A DNA stretch of 64,000 nt from Subsaximicrobium wynnwilliamsii (GCF_007997225.1 NZ_VORM01000006.1:62001-126000), one strand, 5' to 3'; shown: positions 25,725-33,731, numbered from the stretch's first letter. The notes: generated by a model not told the origin, from the letters alone. A program made the numbers and translations.

Positions 25725-26096
25725 TTAAAAAGGCAGATCGTCGTGATCCTCCTCATTTAAGTTGGTTGCCGGCTCAAAGGCCTCATTAGGTGCTTTAGGC
25801 GCTGCATTATTGCCAGCTGCCTGCCCAGCTTCAATTCTCCAACCTTGGATGGAATTGAAATATTTGGTTTCGCCTTGTGGATTTACCCATTCGCGTCCTC
25901 TAAGATTGATGTTGACTTTTACCTCTTGACCTACTTGGTAGTTGTTCAATAAATCGGTTTTATCCTGAACAAACTCAACCATAATGTGCTGTGGGTATTG
26001 CTCCTCGGTGGTCACTACCAATTCTCTCTTTCTAAAACCATTGCTTCCAAAGGTTTGCGTCTCGCCGATCATTTTGATTTTTCCCTGTACTTCCAT
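25725..26096 (-). CDS. DUF3127 protein with SSB-type acidic tail
   Basis: The 123-residue protein has an OB-fold-like DUF3127 domain (MEVQGKIKMIGETQTFGSNG; KVNINLRGREW; KYFNSIQGWRIE), a short Ala/Pro-rich linker and a C-terminal EEDHDDLPF identical to the last nine residues of the ssb product in this window. In SSB this tip recruits RecQ, RecO, PriA and polymerase subunits. The architecture (OB domain, linker, tip) therefore mirrors SSB in a smaller format. Function is not established; an accessory ssDNA-binding or repair-scaffold role is inferred. It follows a flavin reductase gene by 36 bases. Confidence 0.85.
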   Translation of the reverse strand: MEVQGKIKMIGETQTFGSNGFRKRELVVTTEEQYPQHIMVEFVQDKTDLLNNYQVGQEVKVNINLRGREWVNPQGETKYFNSIQGWRIEAGQAAGNNAAPKAPNEAFEPATNLNEEDHDDLPF

Positions 26097-26132
26097 TTTC
26101 GTGTTGTATTAACTATTAAATTTTCAGTTTAT

Positions 26133-27002
26133 TTATGAGAGCAGCAATTTCCATGCGCTCTCCACATCGCCATAGCTCAAATAATTTCGAGCGATCTTGT
26201 GTTTTTCACGATGCGTTTTCTCTTTTATATTTGGGTAGCGCTCACCTACGCTATTTATAAATTCATTGATTTCAGTCTCTGTTGGCAAGGCTTCCACATT
26301 GCCCAACATCCCCAAGTCATTGCCGGTTAAGACCATACTTTCCCTAACTTCCCTTGGCATGGCATCTACGCCAATACCTAATTTTGACAAGGGCTTGGGA
26401 ATTTCAAAAAACCCCTTTTTGGCCCGACTGTAATAATTGCCACCAGCCCTAGCGACAAGGTCCATTTTTTCCTGCACAATAATACCATCGTCATCAAGAA
26501 CCTCATCGGCAATATGGAATTTTACAACCTCACAAATGATTAGGTTTCCTGCGCCACCCTCGGTTCCCAATTCAATAATCTCATTGACCTTACACTCAAA
26601 TTGTACTGGCGACTCGGCCACGCGATACGGCTTGACCATATCAGACTTAAGCATGGTAAGTCCCGACTTTTCGAATTCGTTGACGCCTTCCGCATAATCT
26701 GTGCTGCTCAATGACATTTGATGCACCATATCATAATTGACCACATTAATGACCACTTCCTTGGTAAGCTTGCTGTTTTCCAACGTATGTTTTGTGGTGT
26801 TGTCACGCACACGTCGCGCCGGTGAGAACACCAAAATTGGCGGATTGGAACTAAACACATTGAAATAACTAAAAGGCGACAAATTTGGTCGTCCCTCAGC
26901 ATCCATCGTACTCGCAAAAGCAATTGGCCTAGGCGCCACCGAACTCAGCAAATGGCTGTGTAAGGTTTTGGTGGATATTACTTTAGGATCAAATGATGGC
27001 AT
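26133..27002 (-). CDS. Flavin reductase-like (FMN-binding split barrel) protein
   Basis: The N-terminal ~190 residues form a flavin reductase/DIM6-NTAB split barrel (SSVAPRPIAFASTMDAEGRP, NLSPFSYFNVFSSNPPILVF, ETEGGAGNLIICEVVKFH-like segment). A ~100-residue C-terminal extension (YYSRAKKGFFEIPKPLSKLG onward) is typical of the Bacteroidota subgroup of about 290 residues. It binds FMN and may use NAD(P)H to supply reduced flavin; the electron acceptor is unknown. Its proximity to the aromatic amino-acid dioxygenase genes is suggestive only, because those enzymes use Fe(II) or heme. Confidence 0.85.
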   Translation of the reverse strand: MPSFDPKVISTKTLHSHLLSSVAPRPIAFASTMDAEGRPNLSPFSYFNVFSSNPPILVFSPARRVRDNTTKHTLENSKLTKEVVINVVNYDMVHQMSLSSTDYAEGVNEFEKSGLTMLKSDMVKPYRVAESPVQFECKVNEIIELGTEGGAGNLIICEVVKFHIADEVLDDDGIIVQEKMDLVARAGGNYYSRAKKGFFEIPKPLSKLGIGVDAMPREVRESMVLTGNDLGMLGNVEALPTETEINEFINSVGERYPNIKEKTHREKHKIARNYLSYGDVESAWKLLLS

Positions 27003-27391
27003 GTAACAAGTTGTTTATTAGCACTATGATTTTATCTCAAGGCGTCGCGTTGCAAATGTAACATTATTGAATACACTATGAAAATGATTTGCAATAGTCT
27101 CAACACAATATTATTAACATATTTGCTTTATATTTAAACTTCGGTTGCGGTTAAGACATAAATCTGCTACGCTCTTAAGTGTGAGAGCCGGCAGGCCAGC
27201 AGGCAGCCAGGCAGGTAATTGATTGTTACTAACTAATAAGCTGTAGCGCTTTGATTTGCATCTTCATACTTTTTTCTTTTTCTGAAGGTTTTAATCTTAT
27301 CAACTGAAAATGGAATAAAATCACAAGACTCAACTAACTGGTATCTATCGTTCTTCTGAACGCTATAATCTTCAAATAAAAATACATTTTA
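27003..27391. other. Divergent intergenic region with GC-rich repeat
   Basis: About 390 bases separate the flavin reductase from the histidine kinase. No gene is seen. A GC-rich run of overlapping GGCAG/CCAG units (GCCGGCAGGCC, GCAGGCAGCCAGGCAGG) at about 27188-27216 stands out against the AT-rich background and looks like the remnant of a dispersed palindromic repeat. Confidence 0.4.
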
Positions 27392-28546
27392 ATGAGCATA
27401 CGCATCAATAGGAACATCACACGCTGGTTAATTATCATTAGCTCCTTTTTCATCATCACGCTCATTCTTTGGAATACGTATATGTTTTTTCAAAATTTCA
27501 AGGAAGAGGAGCGCACCAAAATGCAAAACTGGTCTTTTGCGAACGAAACATTGATTGCCACCACCAATGACGATGAAATCAAAATGACATCCAGAATTTT
27601 AGAGAGCAATACCACAACACCTATGATTCTGGTAAATGCCGACGACGAAATCACTAGTTTTAGAAATATTGACACCTTAAGAATGAGAGTTCCAAAATTA
27701 GCTTTGGAAAAACTTAAAAGTACTTTTGAAAACGAGAACAAACCAATCCCTGTGTATATTGAAGATGAACTTTATAGCACCATCTACTACGGAAACTCAC
27801 CGCTGCTCAACAAGCTCAAGTATTATCCATTAGCACTATTACTCATCATTTTCCTCTTTGCTGCAGTCGCCTATTTTTTCTATAAAAGTTCCAAAACTGC
27901 CGATCAGAACAAACTATGGACCGGCATGGCCAAGGAAACCGCACATCAAATTGGCACACCTTTATCGTCATTAGTGGGCTGGACCGAAATATTGAGAAGT
28001 GAGAACGTGGATCCCGATTATTTGATTGAAATTGAAAAAGACATCAGCAGGTTACAAACCATTACCGACCGCTTCAGTAAAATAGGCTCAGTACCCACTT
28101 TAAAACAAGCCGATATTGTTCACGAAACCATCGAAACTTTTGACTATTTGAAGGCGCGGTTTTCTAAATTGATAGAATTTAACCTGGTTGCACCTCAAGA
28201 GGAAATTCTTGTGGCACTCAACAAACAACTCTACAGTTGGACCATTGAGAACCTCGTGAAAAATGCCATCGACGCCATGAAAGGCAAGGGCACATTGCAT
28301 TTAACCATGACCCAAGACGACAGCTATGTTAAGATCAAAGTAAGCGATACTGGAAAGGGCATCCCGAAATCTCATTTCAAAACCGTTTTTAGACCAGGCT
28401 ACACCAGTAAGAAACGCGGCTGGGGCTTGGGATTGTCACTTGCCAAACGCATTATTGAAGATTACCACAAAGGAAAAATAAAAGTATTATCATCGGAACT
28501 GGGAAAAGGAACAACCATGCAGATTTCATTAAAAAAAGTATCTTAG
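27392..28546 (+). CDS. Membrane sensor histidine kinase, orphan
   Basis: The 384-residue kinase has transmembrane helices at about residues 12-32 and 146-165 that bracket a ~110-residue periplasmic sensor domain. No HAMP domain is obvious. The H box is AKETAHQIGTPLSSLVGW, the N box NLVKNAIDAMKG, and the G boxes are DTGKGIP and GWGLGLSLAKRII. It should autophosphorylate and pass phosphate to a response regulator, but none is encoded nearby. The H box AHQIGTPLS is the type common in Bacteroidota kinases. A zinc-ribbon membrane protein follows after 40 bases. Confidence 0.93.
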   Translation: MSIRINRNITRWLIIISSFFIITLILWNTYMFFQNFKEEERTKMQNWSFANETLIATTNDDEIKMTSRILESNTTTPMILVNADDEITSFRNIDTLRMRVPKLALEKLKSTFENENKPIPVYIEDELYSTIYYGNSPLLNKLKYYPLALLLIIFLFAAVAYFFYKSSKTADQNKLWTGMAKETAHQIGTPLSSLVGWTEILRSENVDPDYLIEIEKDISRLQTITDRFSKIGSVPTLKQADIVHETIETFDYLKARFSKLIEFNLVAPQEEILVALNKQLYSWTIENLVKNAIDAMKGKGTLHLTMTQDDSYVKIKVSDTGKGIPKSHFKTVFRPGYTSKKRGWGLGLSLAKRIIEDYHKGKIKVLSSELGKGTTMQISLKKVS

Positions 28547-28586
28547 TGAAAGCAAACGCCCAGATTTGAAACAGAACCAATATTCC

Positions 28587-28937
28587 ATGAAGACACAATT
28601 TTTAACATTAAAGGAAGTCAAGCTACATAACAATTGTCCGGAATGTTTCTCCAACGAGGGATTGCACTTGCGCTTTAAACAGAAATTTGTTCAAAATGCG
28701 CTTTATAAATCGGTTACCAGTGATATCCAAAACGAGATGCAGTGCCATACTTGCAACTCCGGCATATCCCCAGGATCATGGACTCGTGAGATAGACCAAG
28801 TTGTTGCCTATCAAGAACGCGCAATCAAACCCAAGCCAAAATCCATAAAGCTTACAAAACTCGCTTGGATCATTGTAATTCTGGAAGCGGTATTGATTTT
28901 TGGCGTGCTGCTGTTTGCCTTTGGAGTGTTTAGTTGA
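28587..28937 (+). CDS. Zinc-ribbon protein with C-terminal membrane helix
   Basis: From the ATG at 28587 the product is 116 residues. Two CxxC pairs, CPEC near residue 13 and CHTC near residue 53, predict a zinc ribbon; a single hydrophobic helix (LAWIIVILEAVLIFGVLLFA) ends the protein. No family was recognised. It is close behind the histidine kinase and may be co-transcribed, so a role in the same signalling unit is possible but only inferred from position. Confidence 0.7.
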   Translation: MKTQFLTLKEVKLHNNCPECFSNEGLHLRFKQKFVQNALYKSVTSDIQNEMQCHTCNSGISPGSWTREIDQVVAYQERAIKPKPKSIKLTKLAWIIVILEAVLIFGVLLFAFGVFS

Positions 28938-29036
28938 TATCGTTTAACGATTTTAGCTGAACACATTGCGCGCTCTCCGAGATTAGCAAAAGTATTCAGC
29001 AGTTAATTTCTAAACAAGCCTAAATCAGAAGGCATC

Positions 29037-29426
29037 TTACAGAAACGAGGCAATCCGTTTGGCAGTGGCCTCAAATTCCTCTTTATCTAAAGTGACCTTT
29101 GTAGTGAATTGTGCATCATCCATACTGTTTAATGGAATCAAGTGCACGTGTACATGAGGCACTTCCAACCCAATTACCGACATGCCGACCCGTTTGCAAG
29201 GCACAGCAACTTCTAAAGCCACCGCGATTTGACGGGAAAACTCCATTAAACCATGATAAGTCTTCTCATCCAAGTCAAAAATTTTGTCCACTTCCTTTTT
29301 CGGGATGCAGAGTGTATGCCCTTTCGCATTGGGATTTATATCTAAGAAAGCCAAATAATCCTCGGTTTCAGCGATTTTATAAGACGGGACTTCCCCATTG
29401 ATGATTTTCGTGAAAAGTGATGCCAT
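29037..29426 (-). CDS. HIT-family nucleotide-binding protein
   Basis: A 129-residue histidine-triad protein with the catalytic HVHVHLIPLN near residue 95 and the typical N-terminal FTKIINGEVPSYKIAE and FLDINPNAKGHTLCIPKKEV. HIT proteins of this type (HinT-like) hydrolyse nucleoside phosphoramidates or acyl-AMP. Seven perfect 7-base repeats begin 4 bases upstream of its ATG. greA lies upstream on the same strand, but a strong terminator separates the two. Confidence 0.95.
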   Translation of the reverse strand: MASLFTKIINGEVPSYKIAETEDYLAFLDINPNAKGHTLCIPKKEVDKIFDLDEKTYHGLMEFSRQIAVALEVAVPCKRVGMSVIGLEVPHVHVHLIPLNSMDDAQFTTKVTLDKEEFEATAKRIASFL

Positions 29427-29430
29427 GATG

Positions 29431-29479
29431 TTGTGTGTTGTGTGTTGTGTGTTGTGTGTTGTGTGTTGTGTGTTGTGTG
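29431..29479. repeat. Seven-copy heptanucleotide tandem repeat at HIT gene start
   Basis: TTGTGTG is repeated seven times without error, from 29431 to 29479. On the coding (minus) strand this is (CACACAA)n ending 4 bases before the HIT ATG, so it occupies the whole leader or promoter spacing. Slipped-strand mispairing would change the distance between promoter and start codon by 7 bases per unit. Confidence 0.9.
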
Positions 29480-29524
29480 TTTAAAAATAGTTTGAAATTG
29501 GAAGCATGGGGTTCGAAGCGAATA

Positions 29525-29632
29525 GATCCAAAATCAATAAGCTCAGGGCAAGCCCATAAGGCACGAATTGAAAGATGATCTTTGTATTTCGAGCCGAGCC
29601 TCGGGGAATAAAACCCTCTGTAGGGATGCAAC
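29525..29632. repeat. Dispersed ~105-base repeat, copy 1
   Basis: It aligns with 52445-52567. Shared runs include AATCAATAAGCTC, AATTGAAAGATG, TTTCGAG, AGCCTCGGG, AATAAAACCCT and AGGGAT. Both copies are in the same plus-strand orientation. The reverse strand is open in places (RLGSKYKDHLSIRALWACPE), but the open frame is a by-product of the repeat and is not counted as a gene. It lies between greA and the HIT gene. Confidence 0.75.
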
Positions 29633-29665
29633 CCTGATTTCAGCAAAATGCTTTCTTGTAAATAT

Positions 29666-29699
29666 AGAAAGATTCCCTTATTTCTTGGGGAATCTTTCT
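29666..29699 (-). terminator. Terminator of greA
   Basis: AGAAAGATTCCC pairs perfectly with GGGAATCTTTCT around a 10-base loop, about 55 bases beyond the greA stop. Confidence 0.75.
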
Positions 29700-29753
29700 G
29701 CATTTTATGGTTTATTTATTTTAATGAAGCGGCTCCATTTGAGCGCATTCCAA

Positions 29754-30227
29754 TTATCTACTAATTTCCAAAATATCAAATTTAATGACGCCATTGGGCA
29801 CTTGCACCTCTGCAATATCGCCAACCGATTTGCCCAAAAGTCCTTTCCCGATAGGAGAATTTACCGATATTTTACCTGCAGCCAAATCTGCCTCGCCGTC
29901 GGCCACCAACGTGTAGGTCATCTCCATCCCGTTGTTTTGATTCTTCAATCTCACTTTAGATAGAACCAAAGCTTTTGTGACGTCCATTTGGGATTCATCA
30001 ATCAAGCGTGCGCCAGAAAGCTGTGCATCGAGTTTTGAAATCTTCATTTCCAACATGCCCTGGGCTTCTTTGGCAGCATCGTATTCCGCATTTTCACTCA
30101 AGTCGCCTTTGTCCCTTGCTTCCGCAATGGCTTGGGATGCTTTGGCGCGTTCCACATCTTTCAAATGACTCAACTCGTCCCTCAGTTTTTTTAAACCTTC
30201 CGCAGTATAATAGGATACTTTACTCAT
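29754..30227 (-). CDS. greA: Transcription elongation factor GreA
   Basis: The 157-residue protein has the N-terminal coiled-coil (YYTAEGLKKLRDELSHLKDV; ARDKGDLSENAEYDAAKEAQ, with the catalytic acidic tip D-L-S-E-N-A-E-Y) and the C-terminal FKBP-like domain (ISVNSPIGKGLLGKSVGDIA). GreA rescues backtracked RNA polymerase by stimulating transcript cleavage. A TAnnTTTG element 130 bases upstream predicts a leader of about 120 bases that contains a strong hairpin (30277-30319). Confidence 0.97.
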   Translation of the reverse strand: MSKVSYYTAEGLKKLRDELSHLKDVERAKASQAIAEARDKGDLSENAEYDAAKEAQGMLEMKISKLDAQLSGARLIDESQMDVTKALVLSKVRLKNQNNGMEMTYTLVADGEADLAAGKISVNSPIGKGLLGKSVGDIAEVQVPNGVIKFDILEISR

Positions 30228-30276
30228 AATATTTTCGTTTATCTACTGTAAAACTTGATCGCTATATTTAAAAATA

Positions 30277-30319
30277 TCCCGAAACGTACTTCGACGGTGC
30301 GCAGTACATGGTTTCGGGA
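30277..30319. repeat. Hairpin in the greA leader
   Basis: The outer arms TCCCGAAAC / GTTTCGGGA and inner GTACT / AGTAC form a stable stem-loop within the predicted greA leader. The TACTTCGA...GCGCAGTA core looks like an intergenic palindrome. A role as attenuator is possible, as the E. coli greA leader also terminates early, but there is no direct evidence here. Confidence 0.55.
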
Positions 30320-30357
30320 CTAACGAAAAAAATCCCGCTCACACGAGATCTTCATTT

Positions 30358-30365
30358 CAAAGATA
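30358..30365 (-). promoter_or_regulatory. -7 promoter element of greA
   Basis: The minus strand reads TATCTTTG, matching TAnnTTTG, upstream of the hairpin-containing leader. Confidence 0.45.
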
Positions 30366-30424
30366 CAAAATTTTTATGTCATGGCTCAAATAATTGTAAA
30401 TTGCCGAAAATATTGAAATGCCCC

Positions 30425-30850
30425 ATGAAAAAGCTCATGCTCCTTTTGTCTTTCTTAATTCTAAATAGCTGTAGCGATGACAATCGCATCAACAACTGCA
30501 ACTATTTGCAAAACTTGGGCATCAATAGAACCCTGAACCTCAACCTGCCCTCAAACGGCCAATTGCTGTTTCCCTTAAGTCCCGTATATATCCCCAACGA
30601 AGGCAATGCAGGTATTTACGTGATTAGAACTGTAAGTGGCCAATATCGCGCTTGGGATGCGGCGGACCCGAACCACCCCCAAGAGAATTGTTCTTTTATG
30701 GAGCGAGACGGGATTGTGGTTACCTGTGGTTGTGTGGATGAAAATAAATATGATTTAGTCACAGGGCAATCCCGAAATGAACCGCTGCCATGTGGCCTCA
30801 AGGAATACAGGGTTACGGTTTCGGGGAATAATCTATTGGTTAGTAATTGA
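30425..30850 (+). CDS. Rieske-like lipoprotein lacking the His ligands
   Basis: From the ATG at 30425 it encodes 141 residues with lipobox LILNSC (Cys16); a longer reading from 30308 adds an implausible leader. The C-terminal half follows the Rieske pattern: C89 at box I, then TCGCVDENKYDLVTG at box II, then PLPCGLKEYRVTVSGNNLLV. In a true Rieske protein box I is CxH and box II CxxH; here the two cysteines (C89, C101) remain but both histidines are Phe and Val. It therefore cannot hold a normal 2Fe-2S Rieske cluster. Function is unknown. Confidence 0.7.
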   Translation: MKKLMLLLSFLILNSCSDDNRINNCNYLQNLGINRTLNLNLPSNGQLLFPLSPVYIPNEGNAGIYVIRTVSGQYRAWDAADPNHPQENCSFMERDGIVVTCGCVDENKYDLVTGQSRNEPLPCGLKEYRVTVSGNNLLVSN

Positions 30851-30870
30851 TTAATTAAAAAAATCCCATA

Positions 30871-30906
30871 AAAAAACCCCTAGATCTCAAAATTTAGGGG
30901 TTTTTT
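30871..30906. terminator. Bidirectional terminator
   Basis: AAAACCCCTA pairs with TAGGGGTTTT, flanked by A and T runs, between the convergent Rieske-like gene and the thiamine TBDR. Confidence 0.8.
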
Positions 30907-30955
30907 TTTGGGATTCATGCTTCTACCGTTCGGTAGAAAAATTCGCAGGAAGGCT

Positions 30956-33397
30956 TTAGAACTTCAAAGTAACTCCGGCCAAAAAGTTTGTGGTCGCTTG
31001 CGGATAAAATCCAGTAAAATATCCCGTAGAAATACCCGTTGAACTTGTGTCGTCCTCAAAATCAAACGATCCAAAATAGCCGTTAGAGACATACTTTTCA
31101 TTGAAAATATTGTTGACCAAGGCTGAGAAAACCACCGATTTAAAAATCGATTTTGGTATCCATTCATAAGTCACATTCAAATCATTTACAAAATAGCTGT
31201 CCAGTTTTGAATCTGGATTCTCAGTGTTGCCCATAAATTGCTCACCCACATATTTACTTAGTAGGGAGATTTGAAATCCGTCTTTAGGTTGATATACAAA
31301 CGCATTGGCGGCAATCAGCTCTGGAGAAAAGGAAATATCGGTCTTGCCGAGGTCCAATACTTGACCGTTTACCGACTCGAATGTGGAAATGTTTTTGTTA
31401 CTACTCAAGGTAAAGTTAGGTTGTATTGAAAATGTGTTGCTTATTGCCAATGCAGCATCTACCTCCAGGCCCATACGGTAACTGTCGCCACTATTGGTGC
31501 GTATGGGATTGCCCACATTATCAATTTGCCCCGTCAATATCAATTGCTCATTATACCCCATGTAATAGCCATTCACATACAATCGAAACTGTTCGGTATT
31601 ATGTCTCCAACCCAATTCAAAATCGTTGAGCTGCTCTGGTTTTACGGTCTGGTTGTTTTCAAAATCATCACGATTTGGCTCTCTATTCGCTCTGGCATAA
31701 GAGAAGTAAAGATCATTGGCTCTGTTGATTTTATAGGTGATTCCTGCTTTCGGATTGAAAAAATTATAGCGCTCATCCACATTAAACGGAATTCGGTCTG
31801 AAGTCAAACCCGTCGTTTCATAGTCCACCACCCGCAATTGCAAATCGCCGTAGAGACTTATTTTATCATTTAAGCGATAGGTCGCTTTGGCGAACGTATT
31901 GAAATCGGTCTTGGTGCCATTCCCATCGTAATAATGGTCTTTGGTTTCGCTATTACTGGCAAATCGCGCCCAAATGATTTCTCCAAAATGATCCCCATCG
32001 TAATAACTGTATGAACTTCCTAAGGACATATTCCAATTATCATCCTTATAATTGGCATTGGCATTGAGCACATAAAAATCATTGTCCAACCAACGGCGGC
32101 GTATCAAATCGGTGGTATTAATGGTTTCGCCACCAATTTCTATAGGTGTCAAATCATAATCTGCAAAATCTTCGTCCTCCTTGTATTGCTCAAAAAAACC
32201 GCTTCCTTGGGTATAATTCAAACTTACTGTAGAGGTCCATTGCTTGCTGTAACGCTCATTCCAGTGCAATTGGTAGTGGTCTTGGCGGTAATCATCGACC
32301 TCATTGTCGTAGAATTGCGTGTTTCCTTCTTCGTCGGTGTACTGGCCTGAAGGATTAAACCGTCGGTCTTCCGCCAATTGCGTGGCATCTATCCCGTTGT
32401 AGGCTTGGTAAGTCAATTCATTTCCGCCGAAAACAACCGCTTTGATAAGCGTATTATCGCCTTTGTAGGCAGCCTGAAGAAAATAAGATTTCAAGTCGGA
32501 GGTGGCTCTATCAATATAGCCATCAGATTTGATGTTAGATAATCGGCCGGAAATCTCAAAATGCTCATTAAGCAGTCCTGTCCCGAATTTAACCGTATGT
32601 TTTCTGGTATTGAAACTTCCGAAGGAATTGGAGATTTCAGCAAAAGCGACTTCGGAAATATTATCGGTCAACACATTAATACTCGCTCCAAAAGCACCCG
32701 CACCATTGGTAGATGTACCCACGCCTCGCTGCAATTGCAAACTTTCAACCGAAGAGGCAAAATCACCAAGATTTACCCAAAATGTGCCCAAGGATTCCGA
32801 ATCGTTGTAAGGGATCCCGTTGATGGTCACGTTAGTAGATTGGGCGTTGATCCCTCGTACGCGAATACCCGTGTAACCCACACCAGCACCAGCATCGGAT
32901 GTGGTAACTACCGATGGCAAATAGTTAAGAAGCACCGGTAAGTCCTGACCCAAATTGCGTTTTGCCAAGTCTTCTTTGTCCACATCGCTGTGCGTTATAG
33001 GCGAAGTGGCGTCTACACGAATCGCAGTGAGCAGAATCTCCTCGAGTGATTCAGGAGCTTCTTCCAGAGTGATATTCAAAACGAGGTCTTGATCCAAATA
33101 AAAGGATTTTTCTACCGAAGATGCGCCAACAAAACTAAATATCAAAATGTTATCACCTTGAGCAAGTTCTAATTTGTACTGGCCATCGACTCCTGTTTGA
33201 GCGCCAGATCTTGTGCCTTTGATGAGCACATTCACGCCTGGCAGTGGTTGGTTGTCCATAGTAACCGTTCCGGAAACCACATGACTTTGTTGGGCAAGAC
33301 TTAAAAAGCTTGCGAAGCAAAAACAAGTAAAAATAAATGCTGTTTTTAATGGTCGCCAATTAAGACAAAGCGACGGTTTTTTGAATAAAATTTTCAT
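30956..33397 (-). CDS. TonB-dependent receptor under a TPP riboswitch, probable thiamine receptor
   Basis: The 813-residue receptor has a signal peptide ending LAQQ, a carboxypeptidase-regulatory-like domain (HVVSGTVTMDNQPLPGVNVL), a plug (LPSVVTTSDAGAGVGYTGIR; RGINAQSTNVTINGIPYNDS) and a barrel ending LAGVTLKF. Alone it would be a generic FecA-like receptor. The TPP riboswitch in its leader identifies it as the vitamin receptor class named OMR1 in comparative genomics of thiamine regulation: uptake of thiamine or its phosphates, repressed when TPP is high. A five-gene operon containing a thiamine-binding-like protein and a PnuC-type transporter lies upstream on the same strand. Confidence 0.9.
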   Translation of the reverse strand: MKILFKKPSLCLNWRPLKTAFIFTCFCFASFLSLAQQSHVVSGTVTMDNQPLPGVNVLIKGTRSGAQTGVDGQYKLELAQGDNILIFSFVGASSVEKSFYLDQDLVLNITLEEAPESLEEILLTAIRVDATSPITHSDVDKEDLAKRNLGQDLPVLLNYLPSVVTTSDAGAGVGYTGIRVRGINAQSTNVTINGIPYNDSESLGTFWVNLGDFASSVESLQLQRGVGTSTNGAGAFGASINVLTDNISEVAFAEISNSFGSFNTRKHTVKFGTGLLNEHFEISGRLSNIKSDGYIDRATSDLKSYFLQAAYKGDNTLIKAVVFGGNELTYQAYNGIDATQLAEDRRFNPSGQYTDEEGNTQFYDNEVDDYRQDHYQLHWNERYSKQWTSTVSLNYTQGSGFFEQYKEDEDFADYDLTPIEIGGETINTTDLIRRRWLDNDFYVLNANANYKDDNWNMSLGSSYSYYDGDHFGEIIWARFASNSETKDHYYDGNGTKTDFNTFAKATYRLNDKISLYGDLQLRVVDYETTGLTSDRIPFNVDERYNFFNPKAGITYKINRANDLYFSYARANREPNRDDFENNQTVKPEQLNDFELGWRHNTEQFRLYVNGYYMGYNEQLILTGQIDNVGNPIRTNSGDSYRMGLEVDAALAISNTFSIQPNFTLSSNKNISTFESVNGQVLDLGKTDISFSPELIAANAFVYQPKDGFQISLLSKYVGEQFMGNTENPDSKLDSYFVNDLNVTYEWIPKSIFKSVVFSALVNNIFNEKYVSNGYFGSFDFEDDTSSTGISTGYFTGFYPQATTNFLAGVTLKF

Positions 33398-33554
33398 TAC
33401 GACTATAAATTTATAATCGAATAAAAAGAGGTAATTATTCTTGGTTAAATTGATTTTGATAAGGTCTGCATTACTACACTTCGATTATACCAGGATAAAA
33501 CCTTAGCAATTTATCAAGCATGAAGATGCATAATTATCTAATGGCGATTATCGC

Positions 33555-33718
33555 CTTTCCTAAACAGCATTACCTGTTCTAGGTTCAATGGGTATGATCT
33601 CAGCCCTTGGGATTTTCGATTGTTAGTTTTAGATTTTAGATTTCTGAACGGCTCCGTTCAAAAAATCGTCAATCGTCTATCACAAATCGTCAATCTTTTA
33701 AGCACCCCTTTTTTGAGA
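33555..33718 (-). promoter_or_regulatory. TPP (thiamine pyrophosphate) riboswitch with long P3 arm
   Basis: Read on the minus strand, the leader contains the THI-box blocks in order: AAAGGGGTGCTT (33703-33708 core), a variable arm, AAGGGCTGAGATCATACCC (CTGAGA at 33598-33603), then TTGAACCTAGAACAGGTAAT and GCTGTTTAGGAAAGG. GGGGT and ATACCC form P2; the ACCT...AGGT and CAGG-like blocks form P4/P5. The P3 arm is about 98 bases instead of the 15-20 of E. coli examples, with internal pairing GATT-CGATT / AATCG-ATC and a GAACGG/CCGTTC hairpin. A GGCGAT/ATCGCC hairpin (33543-33555) follows and may be the expression platform. Confidence 0.88.
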
Positions 33719-33723
33719 ACGCT

Positions 33724-33731
33724 GCAAATAT
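33724..33731 (-). promoter_or_regulatory. -7 promoter element of the TPP-regulated receptor
   Basis: The minus strand reads TATATTTG, matching TAnnTTTG, immediately before the riboswitch. Transcription would begin within a few bases of the aptamer's first conserved block, so the leader is about 320 bases and nearly all of it aptamer and platform. Confidence 0.6.

Noticed and set aside
29377-29703. Open frame on the minus strand across the heptamer repeat and the dispersed repeat
   Set aside because: It overlaps the HIT start, is built from (CACACAA)n and the dispersed repeat, and shares its only similar segment with the repeat copy at 52.5 kb. It is a by-product of the repeats.
30308-30424. 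39-residue extension of the Rieske-like lipoprotein
   Set aside because: It would place the signal peptide internally; the ATG at 30425 starts a normal lipoprotein signal.
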